Shown here: positions 9,696 to 18,156 of the stretch, piece by piece
How the letters are laid out: each line of letters begins with the position of its first letter
Position numbering within the stretch: position 1 is the stretch's first letter
Assembly (NCBI GenBank): GCA_037482215.1
Contig: CP148074.1
Coordinates: 310,001 to 374,000, forward strand
DNA from: Pseudomonas mendocina
GTDB taxonomy: Bacteria > Pseudomonadota > Gammaproteobacteria > Pseudomonadales > Pseudomonadaceae
Direction: 5' to 3'
Length of the DNA: 64,000 nucleotides
The notes under the pieces: generated by a model
The model's input: only the letters and a program-made list of their open reading frames with translations
Databases searched by the model: none
What the model was told of the DNA's origin: nothing
Made by a program: the position numbers and the translations under genes

Positions 9696-10361
9696 ATGTC
9701 GCGTACACCAACTGTCCGTAAACCACGTGCCAGCAGCCAGACCCGAATTGCCGGGATTCTTACGGCAGCCCGTGAGCTGCTTACCGAAGAAGGTGTAGCG
9801 GCTTTGTCGATCTATAGCGTGGCGGAGCGTGCAGGCATTCCGCCTTCTTCGGTCTACCACTTTTTTGCCAGTGTGCCGCTGTTGCTTGAGGCGTTGGTTG
9901 CAGATATCCACAGCGCTTTTCGAGCGTGCCTGCTGGAGCCGGTGGCGCACGACAGCTTAAATAATTGGCGTGACCTGTCGCGGGTCGTAGAGCAGCGCAT
10001 GCTGGCGATTTACGCCAAGGATGCCGCTGCCCGGCAACTGATTTTGGCTCAGCACGGGCTGGCCGAAATTAATCAAGCCGACCGTCAGCACGACTTGGAA
10101 TTGGGGCAGTTGATGCAGGCGTTGTTCGAACGGCATTTCCCGCTGCCGCAACTGCCGGACGATGTGGACGTGTTTGCGTTGGCGATGGAGTTGGGCGATC
10201 GGGTATACGCCCGTTCCGTGCAATTGCATAACGAGGTGACCCCGCGCATGGCTGAAGAGGGCATGCGCGTGTTCGATGCTTACCTGAGCCTGTACCTGCC
10301 GCCCCACCTGCCTAAACGACAAGCGCCCCGTGGGAGTGACTTTAGTCACGAAGCTGTCTGA
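9696..10361 (+). CDS. TetR/AcrR family transcriptional regulator
   Basis: 221 residues. A TetR helix-turn-helix occupies about residues 17-65 (RIAGILTAARELL ... YSVAERAGIPPSSVYHFF), followed by a ligand-binding region with no recognisable subfamily. Residues 1-15 are a basic leader (MSRTPTVRKPRAS). The last ten or so codons, ending in RGSDFSHEAV, are read from a REP palindrome at 10331-10352, so the C-terminus has been rewritten or extended by that repeat. There is no obvious target gene beside it: a GGDEF gene lies upstream and repeats plus argA (convergent) downstream. Confidence 0.85.
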   Translation: MSRTPTVRKPRASSQTRIAGILTAARELLTEEGVAALSIYSVAERAGIPPSSVYHFFASVPLLLEALVADIHSAFRACLLEPVAHDSLNNWRDLSRVVEQRMLAIYAKDAAARQLILAQHGLAEINQADRQHDLELGQLMQALFERHFPLPQLPDDVDVFALAMELGDRVYARSVQLHNEVTPRMAEEGMRVFDAYLSLYLPPHLPKRQAPRGSDFSHEAV

Positions 10362-10447
10362 GGTGGTATGCAAGGCTGGCGCATACATATTCGAATAATG
10401 TACTGCTGTGATTGGCCTATTCACGGCTAAAGCCGTTCCCACGAAAA
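10331..10447. repeat. Inverted REP pair
   Basis: A TGGGAGTGACTTTAGTCACGAA unit at 10331-10352 and a reverse-complement relative, TTCACGGCTAAAGCCGTTCC, beginning at 10420 form an inverted REP doublet of the kind common in Pseudomonas. The left copy lies inside the end of the TetR reading frame. Confidence 0.75.
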
Positions 10448-10472
10448 GCAGCCATTGCAGCTGACGCCGTGG

Positions 10473-10615
10473 GGCGGAGGTAAGCCTATGTTCCGAGGTG
10501 CTAGCGGCTTGGTGGATGAAAACAGCGTCATCCACCCTGCGTATCTACAAGATCATCGCGTTCCGTAGGGTGGTGTAAGTCTGCGCAGCAGATTACCCAC
10601 CAATGAGCCTTGCAG
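10473..10615. repeat. 143-bp intergenic repeat, copy A
   Basis: Near-identical to copy B at a constant offset of 165 bp. Each copy contains two hairpin-forming palindromes: GGTGGATGA ... TCATCCACC, and GGGTGG-type arms around GTAAGTCTGCGCAGCAGATTACCC. With copy B and the REP pair it accounts for the whole 413-bp gap between the TetR and argA genes. No protein-coding content is credible here. Confidence 0.85.
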
Positions 10616-10637
10616 GCCGTCGCAGGTGCCAGCGTAG

Positions 10638-10780
10638 GGTGGAGGCAAGCCTATGTTCTGAGGTGCTAGCGGCTTGGTGGATGAAAACAGCGTCATCCAC
10701 CCTGCGTATCTACAAGATCGGCGAATTCCGTAGGGTGGTGTAAGCCTGCGCAGCAGGTTACCCACCCATGAGCCTTACAG
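10638..10780. repeat. 143-bp intergenic repeat, copy B, abutting the argA stop
   Basis: Second direct copy, differing from copy A by only a few substitutions (for example GTAAGCCTGCGCAGCAGGTTACCC). It ends at the 3' end of argA and covers its stop codon at 10775-10777. Confidence 0.85.
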
Positions 10781-12073
10781 CGGTTTTTCAAACACCTGCG
10801 AATTACGCTGAAAGTTGTACAGCGATGCCCGGGCCGCAGGCAGGCGGTCGACGCTGCTGGGCTCGAAGCCGCGCTCACGGAACCAGTGAGCGGTGCGGGT
10901 GGTGAGGACGAACAGCTTTTTCAGGCCCATGGCACGGGCCCGTTGCTCAATGCGTTCGAGCAATTGATCGCCGCGCCCGCCGTGGCGGTAGGCCGGGTTG
11001 ACGGCCAGGCAGGCCAGCTCGCCGCTGTCTGAGTCCGCAATCGGGTACAGCGCCGCGCAGGAGATGATCAGGCCTTCGCGTTCAACGATGGTGAACTGTT
11101 CAATCTCGCGCTCCAGCACTTCCCGCGAGCGCCGCACCAGAATGCCTTGATCCTCAAGTGGCGTGATCAGCTCAATCAGACCGCCAACATCTTCAATGGT
11201 GGCTTCCCGGACGGACTCAAACTGCTCTTGTGCCACCAGCGTACCGTTACCGGTGCGGGTGAACAGCTCGCTGAGCATGGCGCCATCTTCGGCATAACTG
11301 ACGATATGGCTGCGGCGCACGCCGCCTTTGCAAGCCTCGGCGGCGGCGTCGAGCAGTTCGCCCTGATAGCTGCTGCCCAGACGCTGGAGATGGGCCGGTA
11401 CTTGCTGTGGACGGAGCTCGCGAACCAAGTTGCCTTGTTCGTCCATCAAGCCTGATTCTTCGCCGAAAAGAATCAATTTGTCGGCTTTTAGTTCAATGGC
11501 AGCCCTAGTGGCGACATCTTCGCAAGCCAGGTTGAAAATCTCCCCGGTTGGCGAATAGCCCAGCGGTGACAGCAGCACAATGCTGCGTTCATCCAGCTGG
11601 CGATTGATGCCTTTGCGGTCGATCCGGCGGACTTCGCCAGTATGGTGGAAGTCGATGCCATCGAGCACGCCAATGGGCCGTGCAGTGACAAAATTGCCGC
11701 TGGTGATGCGCAGGCGTGAGCCCTGCATCGGGGAGCGGGCCATGTCCATCGACAGGCGGGCTTCCAGCGCGATACGCAGATGCCCCACCGCTTCAATCAC
11801 GCACTCAAGCGTGGGCGCATCGGTAATGCGCAGGTTGTTGTGGTAGTGCGGAGTCAGGCCTTGGCTATTGAGGCGTGACTCAATTTGCGGGCGTGAACCA
11901 TGCACCAGTACCAAGCGCACGCCAAGGCTGTGCAGCAGGACAATGTCGTGAACGATATTGGCGAAATTCGGGTGAGCGACGCCCTCGCCGGGGAGCATGA
12001 CGACAAAGGTGCAGTCCCGGTGGGAGTTAATGTACGGGGAGGCATTACGCAGCCAATTGACGTGATCGTGCAT
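10775..12073 (-). CDS. argA: Amino-acid N-acetyltransferase (N-acetylglutamate synthase)
   Basis: 432 residues, the full ArgA length. It acetylates L-glutamate with acetyl-CoA, the first step of arginine synthesis, and is normally inhibited by arginine. An N-terminal amino-acid-kinase-like domain (about 1-280; LVLVHGSRPQIESRL near residue 55) is followed by a C-terminal GNAT domain (about 290-432) with the acetyl-CoA loop NPAYRHGGRGDQLL near residue 370. It is read with argE downstream of a 126-bp gap in the same direction. The last bases overlap the end of repeat copy B. Confidence 0.96.
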   Translation of the reverse strand: MHDHVNWLRNASPYINSHRDCTFVVMLPGEGVAHPNFANIVHDIVLLHSLGVRLVLVHGSRPQIESRLNSQGLTPHYHNNLRITDAPTLECVIEAVGHLRIALEARLSMDMARSPMQGSRLRITSGNFVTARPIGVLDGIDFHHTGEVRRIDRKGINRQLDERSIVLLSPLGYSPTGEIFNLACEDVATRAAIELKADKLILFGEESGLMDEQGNLVRELRPQQVPAHLQRLGSSYQGELLDAAAEACKGGVRRSHIVSYAEDGAMLSELFTRTGNGTLVAQEQFESVREATIEDVGGLIELITPLEDQGILVRRSREVLEREIEQFTIVEREGLIISCAALYPIADSDSGELACLAVNPAYRHGGRGDQLLERIEQRARAMGLKKLFVLTTRTAHWFRERGFEPSSVDRLPAARASLYNFQRNSQVFEKPL

Positions 12074-12199
12074 GATTTGAAACCTATCTTGGAGTAAACG
12101 CGAGGGGTGAAGGCGCAGCAGCGCCGGGCGGCAGCCAGGGCGGGAGTTATCGTCGCAGTTGGGGCAGCTTCACGCGTTTATTCCTCGATCTATCAGGTT

Positions 12200-13348
12200 T
12201 CAGGCCGGTTGCAGGCAATAGTGGCCGATTAATTGTTGCAGTAGACGCACAGTAGGCTGCAAACGTGACATTTCCAAGTATTCACCGGGTTGGTGGGCGC
12301 AATCGATATCGCCGGGGCCCAACACCAGTGTTTCGCAACCCAGTTGCTGAAGATAAGACGCTTCGGTGCCGAATGCTACTGCCGTTGCGCTGTGGCCGCT
12401 CAATTGTTCGGCCAGTCGCACCAGTTCCGCGTCGGCTGGCTGCTCAAACGGTGGCACGCTGGGGAACAGTGGGGCGAAGTCGATCTTCACCTGATGCTGC
12501 TCGGCAAGCGGTTGCAGCTTCTGGCGGATGGCAGCACGCAGTTGTTCAGGCTGCATGCCCGGCAGAGGGCGCAGGTCGAACTCAAGAGAACACTGACCGC
12601 AGATGCGGTTAGGGTTGTCGCCGCCGTGGATGCAGCCAAAGTTTAGCGTCGGCTGCGGTACGCTGAATTGTGGATTGTTGTACTGCTGTTGCCATTGTCC
12701 GCGCAGGTTGCGTAACGCCAGCATCACATCTTGCATCGCTTCCAGAGCGCTGTGCCCCAGCGCAGGATTAGACGAGTGGCCGCTCTGGCCGAGGATATCG
12801 ATGCGTTCCATCATCACGCCTTTGTGCAGGCGGATCGGTTTCAGTCCGGTCGGTTCGCCGATGACAGCAGCACGTCCAAGCGGCCGCCCGGCATCCGCCA
12901 GAGCGCGAGCGCCGGACATAGAGCTTTCTTCATCGCAAGTGGCGAGGATCAGCAGCGGCTGCTTGAAGGGTTGATCCAACAGCGGTTTGACCGCTTCGAT
13001 AATCAGGGCAAAGAAGCCCTTCATATCGCAACTGCCGAGCCCAACCCAGCGTCCATCGACTTCGGTGAGTTTCAGTGGATCGGTCTGCCACAGCGCGGCA
13101 TCAAAGGGCACGGTGTCGCTATGACCGGCCAGAACCAGACCGCCAGGGCCTGAGCCATAGCTGGCGAGCAGGTTGTATTTGCCGGGAGTAACTTGTTGGA
13201 CTTCGCAACTAAAGCCGAGGTCGCCAAGCCACGAGCTGAGCAATTCGATGACAGTGAGATTGGACTGATCCCAGCTGGGCTGAGTGCAGCTCACAGACGG
13301 CGCAGCAATAAGTGCGGCGAATTGATCTTTAAAAGAAGGTAGAGGCAT
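12200..13348 (-). CDS. argE: Acetylornithine deacetylase
   Basis: 382 residues. An M20-family zinc hydrolase that removes acetate from N2-acetylornithine to give ornithine. Motifs: the metal-binding LAGHSDTVPFD (residues about 73-83) with Asp two residues after His, the WVGLGSCDMKGF metal-bridging segment near residue 105, and the ATCDEESSMSGA catalytic Glu-Glu pair near residue 137. The dimerisation domain contains GHSSNPALGHSAL. It lies upstream of argA on the same strand, with a 126-bp gap that could hold a separate promoter. Confidence 0.94.
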   Translation of the reverse strand: MPLPSFKDQFAALIAAPSVSCTQPSWDQSNLTVIELLSSWLGDLGFSCEVQQVTPGKYNLLASYGSGPGGLVLAGHSDTVPFDAALWQTDPLKLTEVDGRWVGLGSCDMKGFFALIIEAVKPLLDQPFKQPLLILATCDEESSMSGARALADAGRPLGRAAVIGEPTGLKPIRLHKGVMMERIDILGQSGHSSNPALGHSALEAMQDVMLALRNLRGQWQQQYNNPQFSVPQPTLNFGCIHGGDNPNRICGQCSLEFDLRPLPGMQPEQLRAAIRQKLQPLAEQHQVKIDFAPLFPSVPPFEQPADAELVRLAEQLSGHSATAVAFGTEASYLQQLGCETLVLGPGDIDCAHQPGEYLEMSRLQPTVRLLQQLIGHYCLQPA

Positions 13349-13444
13349 TGACCGGTCTCCGCGTGCGGAGGTCCATCATAGGGCCTTCGCGACGACAGGG
13401 GAAACCGTTCGGCACGCCGATTGGATCAGCGTGCCGAGGCAGCA

Positions 13445-14710
13445 TCAGGTGAAGATGCCGCTGAGGATGGTGAAGAAGATGATCGACAGCACGGCACCCA
13501 CAGGCAGTGTGACCACCCAGGACAGGAAGATCTTGCCGATCATGCCCAGGTTCAACGCACCGATACCGCGAGCCAGGCCTACACCGAGGATCGCACCCAC
13601 CAGAGTGTGGGTGGTGGAAATCGGCAGGCCTAGACCTGAAGCGCTGACCACGGTGGTGGCAGCGGCCAGCTCAGCGGCGAAGCCGCGGCTTGGGGTCAGT
13701 TCAGTGATTTCCTTACCAATGGTGGCAATCACTTTATAACCATAAGTAGCCAGACCTACTACGATACCGATCGCACCCAGCAGCAGTACCCAGCCAGGCA
13801 CTGTAGCCTTGGCACCCACCGCTACGTCGCCGCCGGAAAGCAGCACTTCAACGATGGCCGCCAGCGGGCCTACCGCGTTTGCTACGTCGTTGGAGCCGTG
13901 GGCGAAGGCCATGGCGCAGGCGGTGAAGATCATCAGGATGGCGAATACTTTTTCTACGCTGGAGAAGTGGAAGTTTTTGTCTGCTTCCTCATCCACTTTG
14001 ACGCGTTTGAGCAGAGTAATACCTACCAGCATCACCACTGCGCCAATACCCAGTGAGAGCATGAAGCCTTGGGTGTTGGTCAGGTTCAGGCCAACATGTT
14101 TGAGGCCTTTGGTCATGGTCATCAGGGAGATGACGAAGCCGGTGATGAACATGTACATCGGCACATAACGCTTGGCGTTCTGGAACGGGTTGTCAGTGTC
14201 GATGATCAGCTTCTGTACGCTGCTGAACAGGATGAACGAAATGATACCGGCCAGAACAGGCGTTACGACCCAGCTCGCTACGATCGGGCCCACGCCTTCC
14301 CAGTGCACCGCATCGAACGATACGCCTACGGCCGCAAAGCCGATTACCGCACCGACGATGGAGTGAGTGGTGGATACCGGCCAGCCACGCATAGAGGCAA
14401 TCAGCAGCCAGCTACCAGCCGCCAAGAGTGCTGACATCATGCCCAGAACCATAAGCTCCGGGCTGATCATCGAGGCGTCAACGATGCCGCTCTTAATGGT
14501 CTCCGTTACTTCACCGCCGGCCAGGTAAGCACCGCAGAACTCGAACACCATGGCGATCAGGATCGCCTGTTTAATAGTCAGGGCTTTGGAGCCTACTGAT
14601 GTGCCCATGGCGTTGGCCACGTCGTTGGCGCCCACGCCCCAGGCCATGAAAAAGCCAAACAAGCAGGCAAGCAGCAGCAATACGAGGCCGTAGTCCGCAA
14701 TAAAAGACAT
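13445..14710 (-). CDS. pitA: Low-affinity inorganic phosphate transporter (Pit family)
   Basis: 421 residues and about ten to eleven hydrophobic helices. It carries the duplicated PiT signatures: GANDVANAMGTSVGSKALT near residue 27 and GSNDVANAVGPLAAI near residue 272, plus paired STTH motifs (PVSTTHSIVGA, PISTTHTLVGA). It imports phosphate, probably as a metal-phosphate complex, with the proton gradient. It is preceded at 39 bp by the DUF47 gene on the same strand, a standard pair. Confidence 0.93.
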   Translation of the reverse strand: MSFIADYGLVLLLLACLFGFFMAWGVGANDVANAMGTSVGSKALTIKQAILIAMVFEFCGAYLAGGEVTETIKSGIVDASMISPELMVLGMMSALLAAGSWLLIASMRGWPVSTTHSIVGAVIGFAAVGVSFDAVHWEGVGPIVASWVVTPVLAGIISFILFSSVQKLIIDTDNPFQNAKRYVPMYMFITGFVISLMTMTKGLKHVGLNLTNTQGFMLSLGIGAVVMLVGITLLKRVKVDEEADKNFHFSSVEKVFAILMIFTACAMAFAHGSNDVANAVGPLAAIVEVLLSGGDVAVGAKATVPGWVLLLGAIGIVVGLATYGYKVIATIGKEITELTPSRGFAAELAAATTVVSASGLGLPISTTHTLVGAILGVGLARGIGALNLGMIGKIFLSWVVTLPVGAVLSIIFFTILSGIFT

Positions 14711-14749
14711 AACTAGTTAATCTCTGATTTCCAAAAAGGAGGCGGGCGC

Positions 14750-15427
14750 TTAACGCGCCAGCAGTTGTTCCAGACGGTTGCCGACGCGCTCGGCACGGTC
14801 GGCGACATCGCCGATCCATTCGATGATCTTGTAGAGGAACATCACGTCGACCGGGGGAAGGTCCTTCTCCAGTTTGAACAGGGCACGGCGCACTTCGATT
14901 TGCATCGCGTCGGTGTCTCGTTCGATTTGCTCAAGCTCAATCACCATGGACTCGACCAGCGCGGCTTCGCGGCCGCCAAAGCCGGTGACCAGCAACTCAT
15001 CCAGCTCATTCATGGCTTTCAGGGCTTGGGCGCTGGCGTCCACACTGCGTTGTACGAAGGCGCGCATCAGCGGTTGCAGCGCCGGAGGGATTGCCATTTC
15101 GCGGCCAAGCATCAGGCCGGCAATGTCCTTGGCGCGGTTGGCCACTTTGTCCTGTACACTGAGCAGTTCAAGCAGGTCCGAACGCGGTACGGGCAGGAAA
15201 AGGCTTTTCGGCAGATTCAGCCGTACGCTCTTTTTGAGCTTGTCGGCGTCATGCTCCAGCGCAGACATGAACTGCTGGATCTCTTCCACTTTTGCCCAGT
15301 CTTGCGCCATAACGGCATCAAAGAAAGGCACCAGATTGGCTGCGCACTCGTGAGCTTTAGCAAAGTGATTCTGCATTGGCCCAATCGGCGAGCGCCCAAA
15401 CAGGCTGGCAAATGGATTGGCAGGCAT
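14750..15427 (-). CDS. DUF47 / PhoU-like protein, partner of the Pit transporter
   Basis: 225 residues, TIGR00153-type. All-helical sequence with a PhoU-like pattern: HECAANLVPFFDAVMAQDW near residue 26, LEHDADKLKKSV near residue 52 and VADRAERVGNRLEQLL at the C-terminus. The E-x-x-x-D acid clusters could bind metal. Proteins of this family are encoded with Pit transporters and are thought to control them. The gene reads into the Pit gene after 39 bp, so the two likely form an operon. Confidence 0.9.
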   Translation of the reverse strand: MPANPFASLFGRSPIGPMQNHFAKAHECAANLVPFFDAVMAQDWAKVEEIQQFMSALEHDADKLKKSVRLNLPKSLFLPVPRSDLLELLSVQDKVANRAKDIAGLMLGREMAIPPALQPLMRAFVQRSVDASAQALKAMNELDELLVTGFGGREAALVESMVIELEQIERDTDAMQIEVRRALFKLEKDLPPVDVMFLYKIIEWIGDVADRAERVGNRLEQLLAR

Positions 15428-15539
15428 AGGTTTATGTCCAAGGGTTGAAAGGCTGTAATTATACGAGCCACCCCCCAGTGCCGCTACCGCGTGTAATTAA
15501 CCTGACACAATTTCGTAAAAGGCGTTGATCCTGATCACC

Positions 15540-16904
15540 ATGAACAAAGAAACCGAAATCAAATTGCGCGCCAGCCGGGAAACCTTGGCGGCACTGCGTG
15601 ACCACCCGCTACTGAAAAAACGTAACAAGAGTGGCTGGCAGCGTCATGAGTTGTTCAATCAGTATTTCGACACGCCTGCCCGTGATTTGGCTCAGGCCAA
15701 GGTCGCTTTGCGCTTGCGCCGTGATGGCGAGCAAGTCATTCAGACTTTGAAAAGCCGTGGCCAGAGTGTCGCTGGGCTGTCCGAGCGCAACGAGTGGGAC
15801 TGGTATTTGAGTAAGGCCAAGCTGGACTTGAAAAAGCTCGATGACAGCTGCTGGCCTGCCTCCCTTGCCGAGTTGGACAAGAAGCAGCTGATGCCCATCT
15901 TCACAACGGACTTTGTCCGCGAGAAGGCGGAAATCGCTTGGGGGCGCGGCAAAGCCAAGGTGGTGATTGAGGCTGCACTGGACTTGGGTAAAGTGATTGC
16001 CGGTGAGGGTGAGGAAGAAATTTGCGAACTTGAGCTGGAGCTGCGCGAAGGTGAACCTGCAGCGCTGCTGGAGTTGGCTGCTGAGCTGGCAGCAGATCTA
16101 CCGCTGATGCCGTGCGATATCAGCAAGGCGGAGCGTGGCTATCGTCTGTTCAACTCTGCCAGTTACAGCTTGAATCTGCCATTGCCGGTTCTGACGCCCG
16201 AAACCACTCTGGATGACAGTGTGCTGGCGTTGGGTTGGCACCTGCTTGGTAGCAGCCAGCGTCTGGCTGAACAGTACCGTTTCAATGGTCACTGGCGCCT
16301 GTTGGTGGAGTGGGTTGAGCGTCTGTCTGAGCTGCGTGCGTTGCTTGGCAGCTTGGGTCAGGCTGCGCCGCGTGCAAGCTCCCATGATTTGCGTGAGAGG
16401 TTGGACGCTCTGCTGCAAGACTGGCGACCTCGTGTTCTTGCAGGGCAAGAGGACGAACAAATTCGTCAGCAGGCACCGGAGCTGTTCGCGGCAGAGTTGC
16501 AGGGCGTACGCTGGGGTGTGTTGTCGTTGACGGCATCACGCTGGTTCCTTGGCCGTGCCTGGACACAGCAGCGCAATGGCCGAGGTGATCGTCAAGGGGC
16601 AGCGGCACTCGGCAGCTGGTTGGCAACATTGCTGGCTGAAGAGGGCAGCGCTTTGCAAATCCGTCGTTATCAGCAGCAGCCGGAAGACTTGGCTGAGCAG
16701 TTGCCGCGCATTGGTCGTCTGCTGGTTTGGCTGCGTTTGGCTCGTAACGTACTGGATGTGGTTGAGGCTGACCGCTTGTATGGCGAAATGGGCAAGCTGG
16801 AGGCGTTAGCTGAACACGCCGTTGCTGCAGATGTGCTGGAAGCGCGTATGACTCAGCTGCAGATCATTGGCTCACTCAAAGCCTGGCGCCAGTTGGTCAA
16901 ATAA
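15540..16904 (+). CDS. CYTH-CHAD domain protein, probable inorganic triphosphatase
   Basis: 454 residues from the ATG at 15540. An upstream in-frame start at 15525 would displace the conserved N-terminus. The N-terminal CYTH domain (about 1-200) begins with the ExExK signature ETEIK (residues 4-8) and carries the basic/acidic alternation typical of triphosphate tunnel enzymes (KVALRLRRDGE). The C-terminal region (about 220-454) is a CHAD helical domain, which binds polyphosphate in other proteins. It resembles E. coli YgiF, a triphosphatase. Sitting beside pit/DUF47 fits a phosphate or polyphosphate role. It is divergent from the DUF47 gene and ends at a bidirectional terminator. Confidence 0.88.
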   Translation: MNKETEIKLRASRETLAALRDHPLLKKRNKSGWQRHELFNQYFDTPARDLAQAKVALRLRRDGEQVIQTLKSRGQSVAGLSERNEWDWYLSKAKLDLKKLDDSCWPASLAELDKKQLMPIFTTDFVREKAEIAWGRGKAKVVIEAALDLGKVIAGEGEEEICELELELREGEPAALLELAAELAADLPLMPCDISKAERGYRLFNSASYSLNLPLPVLTPETTLDDSVLALGWHLLGSSQRLAEQYRFNGHWRLLVEWVERLSELRALLGSLGQAAPRASSHDLRERLDALLQDWRPRVLAGQEDEQIRQQAPELFAAELQGVRWGVLSLTASRWFLGRAWTQQRNGRGDRQGAAALGSWLATLLAEEGSALQIRRYQQQPEDLAEQLPRIGRLLVWLRLARNVLDVVEADRLYGEMGKLEALAEHAVAADVLEARMTQLQIIGSLKAWRQLVK

Positions 16905-16921
16905 GCCTTACATGCAATAAA

Positions 16922-16958
16922 AAACGCCGCCGATGGAGTGATCCACGGCGGCGTTTTT
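16922..16958. terminator. Bidirectional terminator between convergent genes
   Basis: Stem AAACGCCGCC / GGCGGCGTTT with a 15-base loop, A-rich on the left and T-rich on the right. It serves the CYTH-CHAD gene and the convergent polyamine-binding protein gene. Confidence 0.88.
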
Positions 16959-16968
16959 GTTACCCGGC

Positions 16969-18027
16969 TCAGATATCTGTGCGGAAACGCGCCCACACTT
17001 CATCGCGAACGCTTTGGTGCTTCTCAGGCAGAGTTTCCAGAATGTAGAGCCTGCGTTTGGTTTCGCGGCTTGGATACAGGTCCGGCATATTGCGCAGTGA
17101 CTCGTCCAGGTGCTCCTTAACGTCGGCATTACCGCTTGGGTAAAGGGTTTCAGCCGTAGTCAGCGCGGCTACCTTCGGGTCCATTAGGTAGTTGATGAAT
17201 TTATGGGCGAGGTCAGGCCGCGCCGCCTTGGCGGGGATGACCATGTTGTCAATAAACAACACCGATCCTTCATCCGGGATAAGGAACCGCACGGGTTGGC
17301 CTGCTTGTTCCGCCACCAGCGCATCACCCACCCAGGCCACCGCGACACACAAGTTGCCTTGGTTTAGGTCATCAATGTAGCGCTCACTGTCGACGTACTT
17401 CAGGTGAGGGCGCAGCGCGTCCAAAAGGCGCCCGCTGCGCTCAATGCGGCTACGTCCGCTGCGAGCCAGGTTGTAGCCTTGGTAGTTGAGCAGTGCAGTC
17501 AGCACTTCGTCCGGTGCGTCCAGCACGCTCATGCCGCAGCTGGCAAGACGGGCGCTTTGTTCTGCATCGAAGATCAGGCTCCAGCTGTTGGGCAGCGGGC
17601 CGCCATAAGCCGCTTCAGCTTTGGGTACGTTGATTGCCAGGCCCATTGCGCCCCACTGATAGGGCATGGCGTGCTGGTTGTTGGGGTCAAGGGCAATCAG
17701 GGTACTCAGCAACTGCTTGTCGATGTGCTTGCGATTGGGCAGCTGGGCGTAGTCGAGCGGTTTGATGAGCTGCTTTTCAATCAGCGCTGGCAGCGAATTG
17801 TGCTGCGCCACGGCCACATCGAAGGCTTCCCCTTTATTCAATGCAGCGTCCAATTCTTCAGCGGTGCTGAACGTTTGGTAGTCCACTTTGATGCCGGTTT
17901 GGGCCGTGAAATCAGTCAGCACCTGAGGTGCGATGTAGTCGTTCCAGTTGTAAACGCGGATTACCTCTTCAGCACAACTCAGCAGCGGTGTCATTGCGAA
18001 CAGCAGCGGGACAGCGAGGCGAAGCAT
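16969..18027 (-). CDS. Periplasmic polyamine-binding protein (PotF/SpuD-like)
   Basis: 352 residues with a signal peptide (about 1-19). The mature start, EEVIRVYNWNDYIAPQVLTDF, is the family hallmark shared with SpuD and SpuE. A DVAVAQHNSLPALI strand and a YQWGAMGLAINV hinge follow. It is more divergent from SpuD/SpuE than those two are from each other: it has CGMSVLDAPDEVL where they have [13 protein letters not shown] or [13 protein letters not shown]. It may bind a different polyamine or act as an accessory receptor for SpuFGH, since no permease accompanies it. In P. aeruginosa a comparable gene sits beside spuI (from memory). A terminator at 18115 separates it from spuI. Confidence 0.88.
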   Translation of the reverse strand: MLRLAVPLLFAMTPLLSCAEEVIRVYNWNDYIAPQVLTDFTAQTGIKVDYQTFSTAEELDAALNKGEAFDVAVAQHNSLPALIEKQLIKPLDYAQLPNRKHIDKQLLSTLIALDPNNQHAMPYQWGAMGLAINVPKAEAAYGGPLPNSWSLIFDAEQSARLASCGMSVLDAPDEVLTALLNYQGYNLARSGRSRIERSGRLLDALRPHLKYVDSERYIDDLNQGNLCVAVAWVGDALVAEQAGQPVRFLIPDEGSVLFIDNMVIPAKAARPDLAHKFINYLMDPKVAALTTAETLYPSGNADVKEHLDESLRNMPDLYPSRETKRRLYILETLPEKHQSVRDEVWARFRTDI

Positions 18028-18114
18028 CGGGTTCTCCTTGGGAGCGATTCAAGTGAATGGGGCAGGTTACGTTCTCATATCTTGCGGTGTAATGACATGG
18101 AGCAGGTACTTCAT

Positions 18115-18146
18115 AAAAAAACGCCGGTTTTTAAACCGGCGTTTTC
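18115..18146. terminator. Terminator downstream of spuI
   Basis: Stem ACGCCGGTTT / AAACCGGCGT with a short loop. An A run on the left is the T run on the minus strand, so it terminates spuI; the right side also has TTTT. Confidence 0.85.
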
Positions 18147-18156
18147 GAGTGGGGCG

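Noticed and set aside
10553..10878. Short minus-strand ORFs containing repeated GNLLRRLTPPYG segments
   Set aside because: They are translations of the two 143-bp repeats and have no independent support.
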